Below, piece by piece: positions 8,811-17,108 of a stretch of 64,000 bases of DNA. The number at the start of each line of letters is the position of its first letter. Within the stretch, counting starts at the first letter, position 1. A program made the translations under genes and the position numbers. The stretch is from Paenibacillus camerounensis (GTDB lineage Bacteria > Bacillota > Bacilli > Paenibacillales > Paenibacillaceae): contig NZ_CCDG010000021.1 in the NCBI RefSeq assembly GCF_000723885.1, positions 1 through 64,000 of the forward strand, in the 5' to 3' direction. Under the pieces are notes generated by a model. That model was not told the origin of the DNA and did no database searches. It was given only the letters and a program-made list of their open reading frames with translations.

Positions 8811-9663
8811 CCCCAAAATAGGGGCTCATGTCAGCATCCGCGGCGGATACGGCCGTGCGGCCCGGTTCGCCTGGGAGAGCGGTGCGGCATGCTTTCAATA
8901 TTTTCCGAAGAATCCGCGCAGTCTGAAGCTGAAGCCGCTTGACGGTCGGGATGCCGAGGATTGTGCCGCCTTCTGCCGCAAGCATGGAATGGTCTCAATT
9001 GCGCATACTCCTTATCCGACCAATATGGCGGCGGGCACCGCCGGTGCTGCCTCAAGACAGGTGATGGTCGGCTCGCTGCGCAATGATCTGGAGATTGCCG
9101 AAGCATGCGGCTCGCTGGGTATTGTGGTGCATTTCGGAACGTTTGGCGGGATGGAGCCGTTACAAGGCTATCAAAATATTATACAATGTATGAATGAAAC
9201 GCTCGAATCCTGGAACGGGCGGGCGAGACTGCTGATCGAGAATCAGGCAGGCAATCACGGAAGCGAGGGGATGACGCTGGAAGAGCTGGTTAAGGTTCGC
9301 GAGCTCAGCCGTCATCCGGACAAGATCGGATTCTGTTTTGATACCTGTCATGCCTTCGCTTCCGGGATATGGAACCCTGAACAGACCGAGGAACTGCTTG
9401 GACGCGGGACTGAGCTGGGATATTGGCCGCATCTCGTTGCGGTTCACCTGAATGATTCTATGTTCCCCTACGGGCAGCGAAGGGACAGGCATGCGGGAAT
9501 CGGGCAGGGCTGTATCGGTGAAGAGAAGCTGCGGGAGCTGCTGCTCTCAGAGCCTTTCCGCCGTGCGGCGGTAGCCATGGAGACCGCCAAGGGCACGGAC
9601 GGCAGCCACCGCCGGGAAATAGCAGCTGTGCAGAATTGGTATGAAGCGGAGGAACAGCCGTGA
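8800..9663 (+). CDS. nfo: Deoxyribonuclease IV (apurinic/apyrimidinic endonuclease)
   Basis: This 287-residue TIM-barrel endonuclease IV cuts DNA 5' of abasic sites. Metal ligands are spread along the barrel as usual: H in 'GIVVHFGTFGG', E in 'LLIENQAGNHGS', D and H in 'GFCFDTCHAFASG', H in 'LVAVHLNDS', D/H in 'RRDRHAGIGQG' and E in 'VAMETAK'. The start lies inside the end of the glycosylase gene (8800 against stop 8810), so translation is probably coupled. The product of the glycosylase reaction is the substrate of this enzyme, so the two form a small repair module. Confidence 0.93.
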   Translation: MKGSPKIGAHVSIRGGYGRAARFAWESGAACFQYFPKNPRSLKLKPLDGRDAEDCAAFCRKHGMVSIAHTPYPTNMAAGTAGAASRQVMVGSLRNDLEIAEACGSLGIVVHFGTFGGMEPLQGYQNIIQCMNETLESWNGRARLLIENQAGNHGSEGMTLEELVKVRELSRHPDKIGFCFDTCHAFASGIWNPEQTEELLGRGTELGYWPHLVAVHLNDSMFPYGQRRDRHAGIGQGCIGEEKLRELLLSEPFRRAAVAMETAKGTDGSHRREIAAVQNWYEAEEQP

Positions 9664-10013
9664 TTAACATATTTATGGATGACTGCCGCAGACGTCCTGA
9701 GGGCTTCACGCTGGCGAGGACAACTGATGAGTGTCTGCTGCTCCTGCGGGAGTGCGAGGTGAATATTCTGTCACTCGATTATGATATGGGACCGTACGAT
9801 TATAACGGGGATGAGGTTGCCGGGAGGATAGTACTGGAACAATTGTATCCCCGTGAAATTTATCTCCATACCTCAAGCCCTCAGGGGCGCAGGGCAATGT
9901 ATGAAATGCTCTATGCTGCTGTACCCCGGGAGACGGTGCTGTACAACAGGCCGCTTAGTCATGAACAGCTTGCAGAGATTGCCGCGGCAGCTTCAGGAGA
10001 ATACGGACAATGA
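9660..10013 (+). CDS. Small receiver-like protein (cyclic-phosphate-processing receiver type)
   Basis: The 117-residue protein has a stand-alone receiver-like fold: MINIFMDDCRRRPEGF with paired acidic residues, then 'NILSLDYDMGPYDYNGDEVAG', a phospho-acceptor-like Asp strand, then 'EIYLHTSSPQGRRAMYEML' and a C-terminal helix. This layout matches the small receiver family (cREC/cpREC) thought to act in nucleotide or RNA-phosphate processing; that role is prediction from the family. GTG 9660 overlaps the nfo stop by 4 bp, and its stop overlaps the next start by 4 bp. Confidence 0.65.
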   Translation: MINIFMDDCRRRPEGFTLARTTDECLLLLRECEVNILSLDYDMGPYDYNGDEVAGRIVLEQLYPREIYLHTSSPQGRRAMYEMLYAAVPRETVLYNRPLSHEQLAEIAAAASGEYGQ

Positions 10014-10342
10014 AAGTATTTAAGCATATGAACGAACAAGAGCTGACGCTTGCGCTGGAGCAGGCCGGTGAGCCGCTGGTTGTCTTTCTGCATACACCGC
10101 TGTGCGGAACATGCAAGGCCGCGAGACGCATGCTGGAGGTGGCAGCACATCTGCTGCCGCCCGGGCTGCTGATTGCTGAGGCCAATGTTAACATGCTGCC
10201 CGGAATAGTCGGCCAATACCGCATATCAAGTGTGCCGGCTCTGCTGATAGCCGGAGCAGACCGGACTGAGGAGCCGGAAATATATTATTCGATGGGCTCT
10301 GTGGAGCAGATGCTGGAGTACATAAGGAGAGTGACCTCATAA
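10010..10342 (+). CDS. Thioredoxin-like protein with CGTC active site
   Basis: The 110-residue cytosolic thioredoxin fold has the redox motif C-G-T-C in 'FLHTPLCGTCKAARRML' and the cis-proline region 'YRISSVPALLI'. It lacks a signal peptide, so it should act in the cytoplasm as a thiol-disulfide oxidoreductase. The classical WCGPC is replaced by LCGTC, as in YtpP-like paralogues. ATGA overlap with the upstream gene and a 1-base overlap with the ABC gene downstream point to co-translation. Confidence 0.8.
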   Translation: MKVFKHMNEQELTLALEQAGEPLVVFLHTPLCGTCKAARRMLEVAAHLLPPGLLIAEANVNMLPGIVGQYRISSVPALLIAGADRTEEPEIYYSMGSVEQMLEYIRRVTS

Positions 10343-11118
10343 TGATATCATTACAACATCTTACCCTGCGGAGAGAGCAAAGCCTGATTCTTGATGATGT
10401 ATCGCTTGAAATGAAGCCGGGTGAAAACTGGGTTATTCTTGGACGGAACGGCTCAGGCAAAACAACGATTCTGGAAATGATGACCGGCTACCTGTTCCCG
10501 AGCAGCGGCTCGGTGGAAGTACTCGGCTACAAATTCGGGCAATGTGATGTCCGAGAAGTGCGCAAGGAGATCGGGTATATCGGCCCTTCCCTGATGGAAA
10601 AGCTGTCACTCAGCGACCCGGTCTGGGAAGTGGTGGCTACCGGAGCCTATGCCTACCTCCGTTTCTATCAGGCGATTCCGCAGCAGGTAAAGGAGCAGGC
10701 AATCAAGCTGCTTGAGGATATGAACCTGGGCGGCCTGGCGCATCACCCTTTCGGCACCCTGTCCCAGGGAGAACGCAAAAAGGCGATGCTGGCCAGATGC
10801 CTGATGGCTGAGCCCAAGCTGCTCATTATGGACGAGCCCTGTGCCGGTCTTGACCTGTATGAACGCGAGAAGATGCTTGCTGAGATCGACAAGCTGAAGC
10901 AGCGCAACGTGTCTGTTGTCTACGTTACCCATCATGTTGAGGAGATCGTGCCGCTCTTTACCCATGTGGCGCTGATCCGTGACGGCAAGCTGGCCGGCTC
11001 CGGCCCTAAGGAGCAAGTATTAACGAAAGAGATGATCCTGGCTACATTTGATATTCCGGTGGATGTCGAATGGGATGGCGGCCGCCCCTGGATCAAAATC
11101 AGACCTGGAGGCAATTGA
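10342..11118 (+). CDS. ABC transporter ATP-binding protein, YlmA-like
   Basis: This 258-residue single ATPase domain has Walker A GRNGSGKTT, signature 'LSQGERKKAML', Walker B 'LLIMDEPCAGLD' and switch His in 'VTHHVEEIV'. It resembles Bacillus YlmA (the same class as E. coli ModF), ATPases that lack an obvious partner permease. No membrane-domain gene is adjacent here, so it may not be a transporter subunit at all. ATG 10342 overlaps the previous stop (TAATG). Confidence 0.8.
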   Translation: MISLQHLTLRREQSLILDDVSLEMKPGENWVILGRNGSGKTTILEMMTGYLFPSSGSVEVLGYKFGQCDVREVRKEIGYIGPSLMEKLSLSDPVWEVVATGAYAYLRFYQAIPQQVKEQAIKLLEDMNLGGLAHHPFGTLSQGERKKAMLARCLMAEPKLLIMDEPCAGLDLYEREKMLAEIDKLKQRNVSVVYVTHHVEEIVPLFTHVALIRDGKLAGSGPKEQVLTKEMILATFDIPVDVEWDGGRPWIKIRPGGN

Positions 11119-11119
11119 T

Positions 11120-12187
11120 TTGAACGAAATAACCCAAGAACCCGGAGAGCAGGCAGCTGCTCCCGAAGACAAAATAATTTCCCGCTATATCTGCACCGCC
11201 AATCACGGCTTTGCCCCCTACGCCCAGGAGGAGCTGCGCCGCCTGTTCGGTGCGGTCAAGAGCACGCTGCTGCTGCCCGGCGAGATTTTTCTGGCTACGC
11301 TGGAGGGAAGTTCCGGCGAGGTGTCACAAGCACTTAGTGACAATCCGCCGGTATTCCTGCGGCATATCCAGCCTGTCCAGTTCCAGGACCAGGGAGATCT
11401 GTCCGCACTGGAACGGCTGGCTGTGTATTTGAGCCGCCGCAGCGAGCTGGAAGGTGAGAAGGTCTCCCTGCATGTCCGGAAGGGAAATACCTCCTTCTGG
11501 CCTGACAGCCCCGGAGAACTGCGGATCTGGCTGCAGGAACGCCTGGAGAGCCTGCAGGCCGACTTCACTGTACAGGAGCCTTCATGGATCATCTCCGTTT
11601 ATGCGGACGGTGATGCCCTATATGCCGGGGTATCCCGGCCGGAGGAGAATCTGTCCAGCTGGAACGGCGGAATGATCCGCTTCCGTAAGGAGGACGGGCA
11701 GATCTCACGGGCCAAGTTCAAGCTGATGGAAGCGGAAAAGGAATTTGCCATTCCGTTCTCAAGCTTCCGCAATGCGGTGGATATCGGCGCTTCGCCGGGC
11801 GGCTGGACCTCCTTTCTGCTGGAGCGCGGCCTTAAGGTCACGGCAATCGATCCGGCGCTGATGCATGAGTCGCTCCGGAAACAGCCGAACCTGAAGATTC
11901 TGCGCAAGAACGCCGGCGAGGTTAAATTCAGCGAGAATGAATTTGATCTGCTTGTCTGTGACATGAGCTGGAGCCCCAAGCTGATGGCTAAGCTCGTTAC
12001 CGGTCTGCTGCACAGTCTGGCGCCGGGAGGCACAGCTGTAGTAACGGTGAAGCTGATGCACAAGAAGCCGATGGCTGTAATCAAGGAGATCATCACTATG
12101 TTCGAGGGAGAGCGGATGCAGCTCCAGCGGGCAAAGCAGCTGTTCCATAACCGGGATGAAATAACACTTTATATGATTAAATATTAA
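11120..12187 (+). CDS. RlmM-like SAM-dependent methyltransferase (FtsJ fold)
   Basis: This 355-residue protein has an N-terminal region (about 20-190) of the kind that presents RNA, and a C-terminal Rossmann methyltransferase domain with 'AVDIGASPGGWTSFLLERG' (SAM motif I), 'FDLLVCDMSWSP' (catalytic Asp) and 'TAVVTVKLMHKKP' (catalytic Lys), the K-D-K pattern of 2'-O-ribose methyltransferases. RlmM of E. coli modifies 23S rRNA; the exact target here is inferred from the family. TTG 11120 starts 1 base after the preceding stop, with TGGAGG at 11106-11111. It is the last gene of the run and is followed by a strong terminator. Confidence 0.8.
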   Translation: MNEITQEPGEQAAAPEDKIISRYICTANHGFAPYAQEELRRLFGAVKSTLLLPGEIFLATLEGSSGEVSQALSDNPPVFLRHIQPVQFQDQGDLSALERLAVYLSRRSELEGEKVSLHVRKGNTSFWPDSPGELRIWLQERLESLQADFTVQEPSWIISVYADGDALYAGVSRPEENLSSWNGGMIRFRKEDGQISRAKFKLMEAEKEFAIPFSSFRNAVDIGASPGGWTSFLLERGLKVTAIDPALMHESLRKQPNLKILRKNAGEVKFSENEFDLLVCDMSWSPKLMAKLVTGLLHSLAPGGTAVVTVKLMHKKPMAVIKEIITMFEGERMQLQRAKQLFHNRDEITLYMIKY

Positions 12188-12217
12188 TCAGGTGAATAGC
12201 ATGATGAACAGGGAAAG

Positions 12218-12290
12218 CCTCCCGTTGTCTGCGCCGCCGGCCTTGTGCCGGCCGTACGCAGCGCGGCAGGTTTTCTTTTTTTTGTATGAT
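12218..12290 (+). terminator. Terminator of the seven-gene run
   Basis: A long GC-rich hairpin (inner perfect stem GCCGGC 12236-12241 with 12247-12252; outer TGCG/CGCA and CCTCCCG/CGGCAGG pairings) is followed by TTTTCTTTTTTTT. Confidence 0.85.
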
Positions 12291-12314
12291 GACTAAGAAT
12301 GGGGGAGAAGCAGT

Positions 12315-13814
12315 ATGAATTTTGCTTCAAGGCTTGCTGAAGGACAGGTTCTGGGGGGCAGATACCGGATTGTAAGGCGGATCGGCTCCGGAGGAATGAG
12401 CCAGGTATATCTGGCTGAGGATATGCGGCTGCCGGGGCAGCGCTGGGCGGTGAAGGAGAGCTTCAGTCAGCCGGGCAGCCGTACTGCCGTGGCCGCTGAA
12501 GCAGAGCTGCTGATCTCGCTGAACCACCGTCTGCTTCCGCGGGTTGCCGATTTTTTTCCGCCGGATGGTCAGGGCTGCTGCTATCTGGTCATGGATTACA
12601 TCGAGGGGATGACGCTGGCGGAGTACATGAAGGAGAACCCGGGGCCGCTTGCTGCAGGGCGGATTATTTCCTGCGCCGGTCAGCTGCTTGAGGTGCTGCA
12701 GTATCTGCACGGACACCGGCCGCCGGTTATCTACCGTGATCTGAAGCCGGGAAACATCATGCTGACAGGCGGCGGCGATCTGAAGCTGATAGACTTCGGC
12801 ATTGCCCGCAGCTTCAGAACCGGGGCCGGAGAAGATACAGAGAAGCTTGGTACTGCCGGATTTGCGGCACCGGAGCAGTACGGAGGCGGACAGAGCGGGC
12901 CGGCTGCAGATCTGTACGGTCTGGGCGCACTGCTGCTCTATATGGCATCGGGCGGAATATACAGCCGCTGGGAACCGGGAATGGAGGCGAAGCTGCCCGG
13001 GCTGCCGGAACGCCTTATTCCAATCATCCGCCGGCTGCTGCGGTATCATCCTGAAGAGCGGTTTCAATGTGCAGAAGATGTATTAGAGGCGCTTCAGCCT
13101 TTGTTAGAGCTGCCGGGCAAATCCCGTCTTACAGAGGGGGGACACCTTGATGTACCCTCCAGACAGCGGCCTGTTATGATAGCTGCGCTTGGAGTGGCTG
13201 CGGGCCTCGGTACTACCCACACCTCACTGGCTGTCAGCAGCTGTCTGGCCCGAAAGGGTGAAACGGCATGGATAGGCCTGAGTCCGGATTCAATGGTTTT
13301 TGACCGGATTCGCAGCCTGCTGGATAATCCGCCCGAATCGGCAGATACCGCTGCCGCAGAGAGGCCTTTAAGCTGGAAGGGCATCGATTTCTGGGCGTGT
13401 TCAGCACAGGACGCCCTAAGCAAGTTGTATGAAAAAAACTATGATTATATCGTTGCCGACCTTGGCACAGGCGGGTATGACGGGGCGCTTGAGGCGTTTG
13501 CAGACAGTGATATTCCGCTGCTGCTGGCCTCGGGCGCAGACTGGCGGCTGGAGGATACGCTGCACTGGCTGCGCCGCAGCGGACTGACGCCGCTTACAGA
13601 GATCTGTATTGGCCTGCCGCTGGCCAGCCGCTCTGCGGCGGCGCTGCTTACCTCAGTGCTGGGGGGAGAGATCCAGGTGTATAGCCTTCCGCTTCAAGTG
13701 AACCCATTTCAGCGGAGCGGCAAGCTGATTGGGGTGCTGGATCAGCTTCTCGATGGCACCGGAAAGCTGGCTGTTTCTGCAAAAAGAAAAAGATGGTTTC
13801 AGAAAAAAAACTGA
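12315..13814 (+). CDS. Ser/Thr protein kinase fused to a ParA/MinD-like domain
   Basis: This 499-residue protein has two parts. Residues about 15-270 form a Hanks-type kinase: glycine loop IGSGGMSQVY, catalytic lysine K47 (WAVKES), catalytic loop Y-R-D142-L-K-P-G-N, D160-F-G and the APEQYGG segment, so it should be active. Residues about 283-480 look like a CpaE/MinD-type ATPase: 'RPVMIAALGVAAGLGTTHTSLAVSSCLA', later 'YDYIVADLGTGGYDG', but the P-loop lysine is replaced (G-L-G-T-T-H), so nucleotide binding is doubtful. No PASTA or membrane segment is present, unlike PrkC. GGGGGAG at 12301-12307 gives the start. The function of the tail is unknown. Confidence 0.85.
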   Translation: MNFASRLAEGQVLGGRYRIVRRIGSGGMSQVYLAEDMRLPGQRWAVKESFSQPGSRTAVAAEAELLISLNHRLLPRVADFFPPDGQGCCYLVMDYIEGMTLAEYMKENPGPLAAGRIISCAGQLLEVLQYLHGHRPPVIYRDLKPGNIMLTGGGDLKLIDFGIARSFRTGAGEDTEKLGTAGFAAPEQYGGGQSGPAADLYGLGALLLYMASGGIYSRWEPGMEAKLPGLPERLIPIIRRLLRYHPEERFQCAEDVLEALQPLLELPGKSRLTEGGHLDVPSRQRPVMIAALGVAAGLGTTHTSLAVSSCLARKGETAWIGLSPDSMVFDRIRSLLDNPPESADTAAAERPLSWKGIDFWACSAQDALSKLYEKNYDYIVADLGTGGYDGALEAFADSDIPLLLASGADWRLEDTLHWLRRSGLTPLTEICIGLPLASRSAAALLTSVLGGEIQVYSLPLQVNPFQRSGKLIGVLDQLLDGTGKLAVSAKRKRWFQKKN

Positions 13815-13948
13815 ACCCAGGAGAATACCTATTCCGGCACAGCGTGTACATGTGCTAAAATGGTCGTTATATGCATAAATAGACCGTTCCTCATGCTTAG
13901 CATAGACAGGAATTAGACAGAAGATAGATAGGAGCTTAACGAGAATTT

Positions 13949-15502
13949 ATGAGTTTACTTACTGTAGAAGATGTTTCACATAATTTTGGTGACCGGCAGC
14001 TGTTCAAGGATGTATCCTTCCGGCTGCTGGACGGAGAGCATGTCGGATTTGTGGGTGCGAACGGCGCCGGCAAATCGACGCTGATGAATATTTTGACCGG
14101 AACACTGCTCAAGGACAGCGGAAAAGTGGAATGGACACCGCGGGTCCGTTATGGTTATCTGGATCAGCATACGAAGCTTTCCCCGGGAAAAACGGTGCGC
14201 GATGTGCTTAAGGATGCTTTTCTGCCGCTCCTGGAGCTGGAGAAGGAAATGATGGCCATTACCGATAAGATGGGTGATGCCACGCCTGAGGCGCTTGAGC
14301 AGCTGCTGGAGCAGATGGGCGAAATCCAGGAACAGCTGGATATCGGTGATTTTTATCTGATCGATGTCAAAGTGGAGGAAATGGGCAACGGCCTCGGCCT
14401 CTCGGCAATCGGACTGGATCGTGATGTTGCGTCGCTGAGCGGGGGACAACGGACCAAGGTACTGCTGGCGAAGCTGCTGCTGGAGAAACCGACTGTACTG
14501 CTGCTCGATGAGCCGACCAACTATCTGGACGTTGAGCATATCGACTGGCTGACTAACTACCTGAAGCAGTATCCGTATGCTTTTATGCTGATCTCCCATG
14601 ATACTGAATTTATGAATAAGGTTGTTAATGTGGTTTATCATCTGGAATTCGGCAAGCTGACACGTTACACAGCGAATTATGAGAAGTTCCTGGATATGGC
14701 TGAAATGAATAAGACCCAGCATATTGAAGCTTACGAGAAGCAGCGTGAATTCATTAAGAAGCAAGAGGAGTTTATTCAGAAAAACAAAGCGCGTGCCTCG
14801 ACCTCAGGCCGGGCGAAAAGCCGTGAAAAGCAGCTCGACCGCATAGAACGGATCGACCGCCCGGAGGAGGCGGCCAAACCAAGCTTCTCGTTCAAGGAGA
14901 GCCGCTCCAGCGGCAAAACCGTGTTCGAGGGCATTGACTTCGAAATCGGCTATGACCGTCCGCTGCTGCCGAAGCTGAACATGACGATCGAACGCGGTGA
15001 TAAAATTGCGATTGTCGGCAGCAACGGTGTAGGCAAATCCACACTGCTGAAGACGATTTTGGGTGTAATTCCGCCGTACAGCGGCAAAACCTATCTCGGT
15101 GATTACCTCAATTCCGCGTATTTCCAGCAGGAGGTCAAAGCTGCCAGTGTTACGCCGATTGATGATGTATGGAATGAATTCTCCAGTCTTACCCAGAATG
15201 AAGTGCGCGGCCATCTGGCCCGCTGCGGGCTGAAAAACGAGCATATCACCCGTCCGCTGAGCATGCTGAGCGGCGGAGAACAGGCTAAGGTGCGCCTGTG
15301 CAAGCTGATGATGCGAGAGAGCAACTGGATTCTGTTCGATGAGCCGACCAACCACCTTGATATCATTGCCAAGGCTGAGCTGAAGCGTGCCCTTCAGGAA
15401 TACAAAGGTACCGTTCTGCTGGTCTCCCATGAACCGGAATTCTATGAGGATTGGGTAACGAAGACCTGGAATGTTGAGCAGTGGTCTGCACAGAAGGTAT
15501 AG
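13949..15502 (+). CDS. ABC-F family ATPase (translation factor type)
   Basis: This 517-residue soluble protein has two ABC domains and no membrane segments: Walker A GANGAGKST (about 36-44) and GSNGVGKST, signatures LSGGQRTKVLL and LSGGEQAKVRL, Walker B 'VLLLDEPTNYLD' and 'WILFDEPTNHLD'. The helical linker (about 235-320, rich in K, E and R) is the ribosome-contacting element in ABC-F proteins. It is YbiT-like overall, a group thought to act on stalled ribosomes; nothing marks it as an antibiotic-resistance member. An AGGAG motif lies 14 bases before the ATG, a rather long gap. Confidence 0.88.
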   Translation: MSLLTVEDVSHNFGDRQLFKDVSFRLLDGEHVGFVGANGAGKSTLMNILTGTLLKDSGKVEWTPRVRYGYLDQHTKLSPGKTVRDVLKDAFLPLLELEKEMMAITDKMGDATPEALEQLLEQMGEIQEQLDIGDFYLIDVKVEEMGNGLGLSAIGLDRDVASLSGGQRTKVLLAKLLLEKPTVLLLDEPTNYLDVEHIDWLTNYLKQYPYAFMLISHDTEFMNKVVNVVYHLEFGKLTRYTANYEKFLDMAEMNKTQHIEAYEKQREFIKKQEEFIQKNKARASTSGRAKSREKQLDRIERIDRPEEAAKPSFSFKESRSSGKTVFEGIDFEIGYDRPLLPKLNMTIERGDKIAIVGSNGVGKSTLLKTILGVIPPYSGKTYLGDYLNSAYFQQEVKAASVTPIDDVWNEFSSLTQNEVRGHLARCGLKNEHITRPLSMLSGGEQAKVRLCKLMMRESNWILFDEPTNHLDIIAKAELKRALQEYKGTVLLVSHEPEFYEDWVTKTWNVEQWSAQKV

Positions 15503-15512
15503 AATAATTTCA

Positions 15513-15566
15513 GAATCCGGGTACAGGCAGTCTTTGCAGGCTGCTGTTTCCCGGGTTTTTAATACA
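15513..15566 (+). terminator. Terminator after the ABC-F gene
   Basis: A stem CCGGG...CCCGG with inner ACAG-CAG/CTG-CTGT pairing (one bulge) is followed by GTTTTT. Confidence 0.65.
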
Positions 15567-15581
15567 GGGGGCTGTTCAGGA

Positions 15582-16637
15582 ATGAGTGACAGTGATAATA
15601 TCCAGACGACCGGCCAGAACGGCCGCTATTCCCGGCAGGTACGGTTCACCCCGTTCGGCGCAGATGGACAAGCAGGGCTTGCAGCAGCAAGTGTCCTTAT
15701 TGTGGGAGCGGGTGCACTGGGCACCGGCATGGCCGAGACTCTGGCCCGCTGCGGCGTCGGGCGGCTGATTCTGGCAGACCGGGATTATGTGGAATGGAGC
15801 AACCTTCAGCGGCAGCAGCTGTACACCGAAGAAGACGCACGCCTGCGGATTCCTAAGGCAGAGGCTGCCAAGGCCAGGCTGGAGCAGATTAATTCGCAGA
15901 TCCGCATTGAAGCCCATATAATGGACGTACGGGCGGAAGAGCTGGAGGGTCTGCTGTCCGGAGTGGATCTGATCATGGACGGCACAGATAACTTTGATAC
16001 TCGCCTGATCATCAATGATATGGCCCAGAAGCATGACATCCCCTGGATTTACGGCGCCTGTGTCGGCAGCTATGGAATTACATATACCATCATCCCCGGC
16101 GAGACGCCGTGCCTGAATTGTCTGCTGGGTACGGTTCCGCTGGGAGGAGACACCTGTGATACTGCAGGGATTCTCCCGCAGGCCGTTCAGCTTGTGACTG
16201 CCAATGCGACTGCGGAGGCGCTGAAGCTGCTGGGCGGCAGGCGCGGGCAGCTGCGCGGCAGGCTGCTAAGCTTTGATGTATGGCGCAATGAGCATCAGGA
16301 GATCGGAGTTAAGGCGGCGAAGAAAGCGGATTGTCCTTCCTGCGGAAGCCATGCTGTCTATCCTTATCTGACTGCAGCGAATACGGAGCGCAGCGATGTG
16401 CTGTGCGGCAGGGATACTGTGCAGATCCGTCCGGCGCAGCGCAGGCAGCTTGATCTGCAGGAGACAGCGGCAAGACTCGCGAAGCTGGGAAGCGGCAGAG
16501 TGGAGAGCAATCCGTTCCTTGTCTCTTTTACGGACGAGACCTACAGGCTGGTGGTTTTTGCTGACGGACGGGCACTGATTCATGGAACCAGTGATATTGC
16601 TGCTGCGCGCAGTGTATATCACAGGTATTTTGGCTAA
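15582..16637 (+). CDS. ThiF/MoeB-like E1 adenylyltransferase with C-terminal extension
   Basis: This 351-residue E1-like enzyme should adenylate the C-terminus of a ubiquitin-like sulfur carrier (ThiS or MoaD). It shows the nucleotide loop 'LIVGAGALGTGMAETLARCG', 'LADRDYVEWSNLQRQQLY', 'DGTDNFDTR', the zinc cysteines C-L-N-C and C-P-S-C, and a candidate catalytic Cys in 'GDTCDTAGI'. After the zinc site come about 75 residues with no rhodanese motif. No thiS, moaD, moaE or thiG lies nearby, so the partner must be elsewhere. ATG 15582 is chosen; the frame opens further upstream inside the previous terminator, without support. Confidence 0.85.
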   Translation: MSDSDNIQTTGQNGRYSRQVRFTPFGADGQAGLAAASVLIVGAGALGTGMAETLARCGVGRLILADRDYVEWSNLQRQQLYTEEDARLRIPKAEAAKARLEQINSQIRIEAHIMDVRAEELEGLLSGVDLIMDGTDNFDTRLIINDMAQKHDIPWIYGACVGSYGITYTIIPGETPCLNCLLGTVPLGGDTCDTAGILPQAVQLVTANATAEALKLLGGRRGQLRGRLLSFDVWRNEHQEIGVKAAKKADCPSCGSHAVYPYLTAANTERSDVLCGRDTVQIRPAQRRQLDLQETAARLAKLGSGRVESNPFLVSFTDETYRLVVFADGRALIHGTSDIAAARSVYHRYFG

Positions 16638-16654
16638 GGAAGGGAAGGATATCA

Positions 16655-16957
16655 ATGGACACAGGAACAATCAGGCATATGGCACTCTTTACCCTGAAGT
16701 ATCCGGCGGATTCAAAGGAGGCGGAGGCCTTCTTGAAGAACGGGGAGAAGATTCTGAGTGCAATTCCCGCCGTGCGCCGGTTTGAGGCGCTGCGCCAGAT
16801 CAGCAGCAAGTGCCAATATGATTTTTGCTTCTCGATGGAGTTTGCAGGCCAGACAGAGTATGATGCCTACAACAATGATCCGGCCCATAAGGCCTTTGTT
16901 ACGGAGCGCTGGGAGACTGAGGTTGTGAAGTTTCAGGAGATCGATCTGCGGCATTAA
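16655..16957 (+). CDS. Dabb (stress-responsive alpha/beta barrel) protein
   Basis: This 100-residue ferredoxin-like protein has 'RHMALFTLKYPADSKEAEAFLKNGEKILSAIPAVRRFEALRQ' and ends with 'DPAHKAFVTERWETEVVKFQEIDL', the standard Dabb pattern (histidine early; 'Y..HP.H..F' element, here YNNDPAHKAF). Members form dimeric barrels and bind or turn over small aromatic or polyketide-type compounds; the ligand here is unknown. It follows the E1-like gene by 17 bp with AAGGA before the ATG, so the two are probably co-transcribed. Confidence 0.8.
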   Translation: MDTGTIRHMALFTLKYPADSKEAEAFLKNGEKILSAIPAVRRFEALRQISSKCQYDFCFSMEFAGQTEYDAYNNDPAHKAFVTERWETEVVKFQEIDLRH

Positions 16958-17003
16958 TCTGATAAGGTATCCTGCAGGCCTGACAAGCGGAATAAACAGC
17001 CGG

Positions 17004-17032
17004 AAAGACCATTCATGCGGAATGGTCTTTTT
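17004..17032 (+). terminator. Terminator after the Dabb gene
   Basis: A perfect 11-bp stem (17004-17014 with 17020-17030), 5-nt loop, then a short T-run that overlaps the stem end. Confidence 0.75.
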
Positions 17033-17108
17033 GCTTTATGGGGACGCTAAGGGCTAACTGCGGCGGTCATACCGCACTGCAAGGCTGAATGGATGCGGGG
17101 TACAAAGA

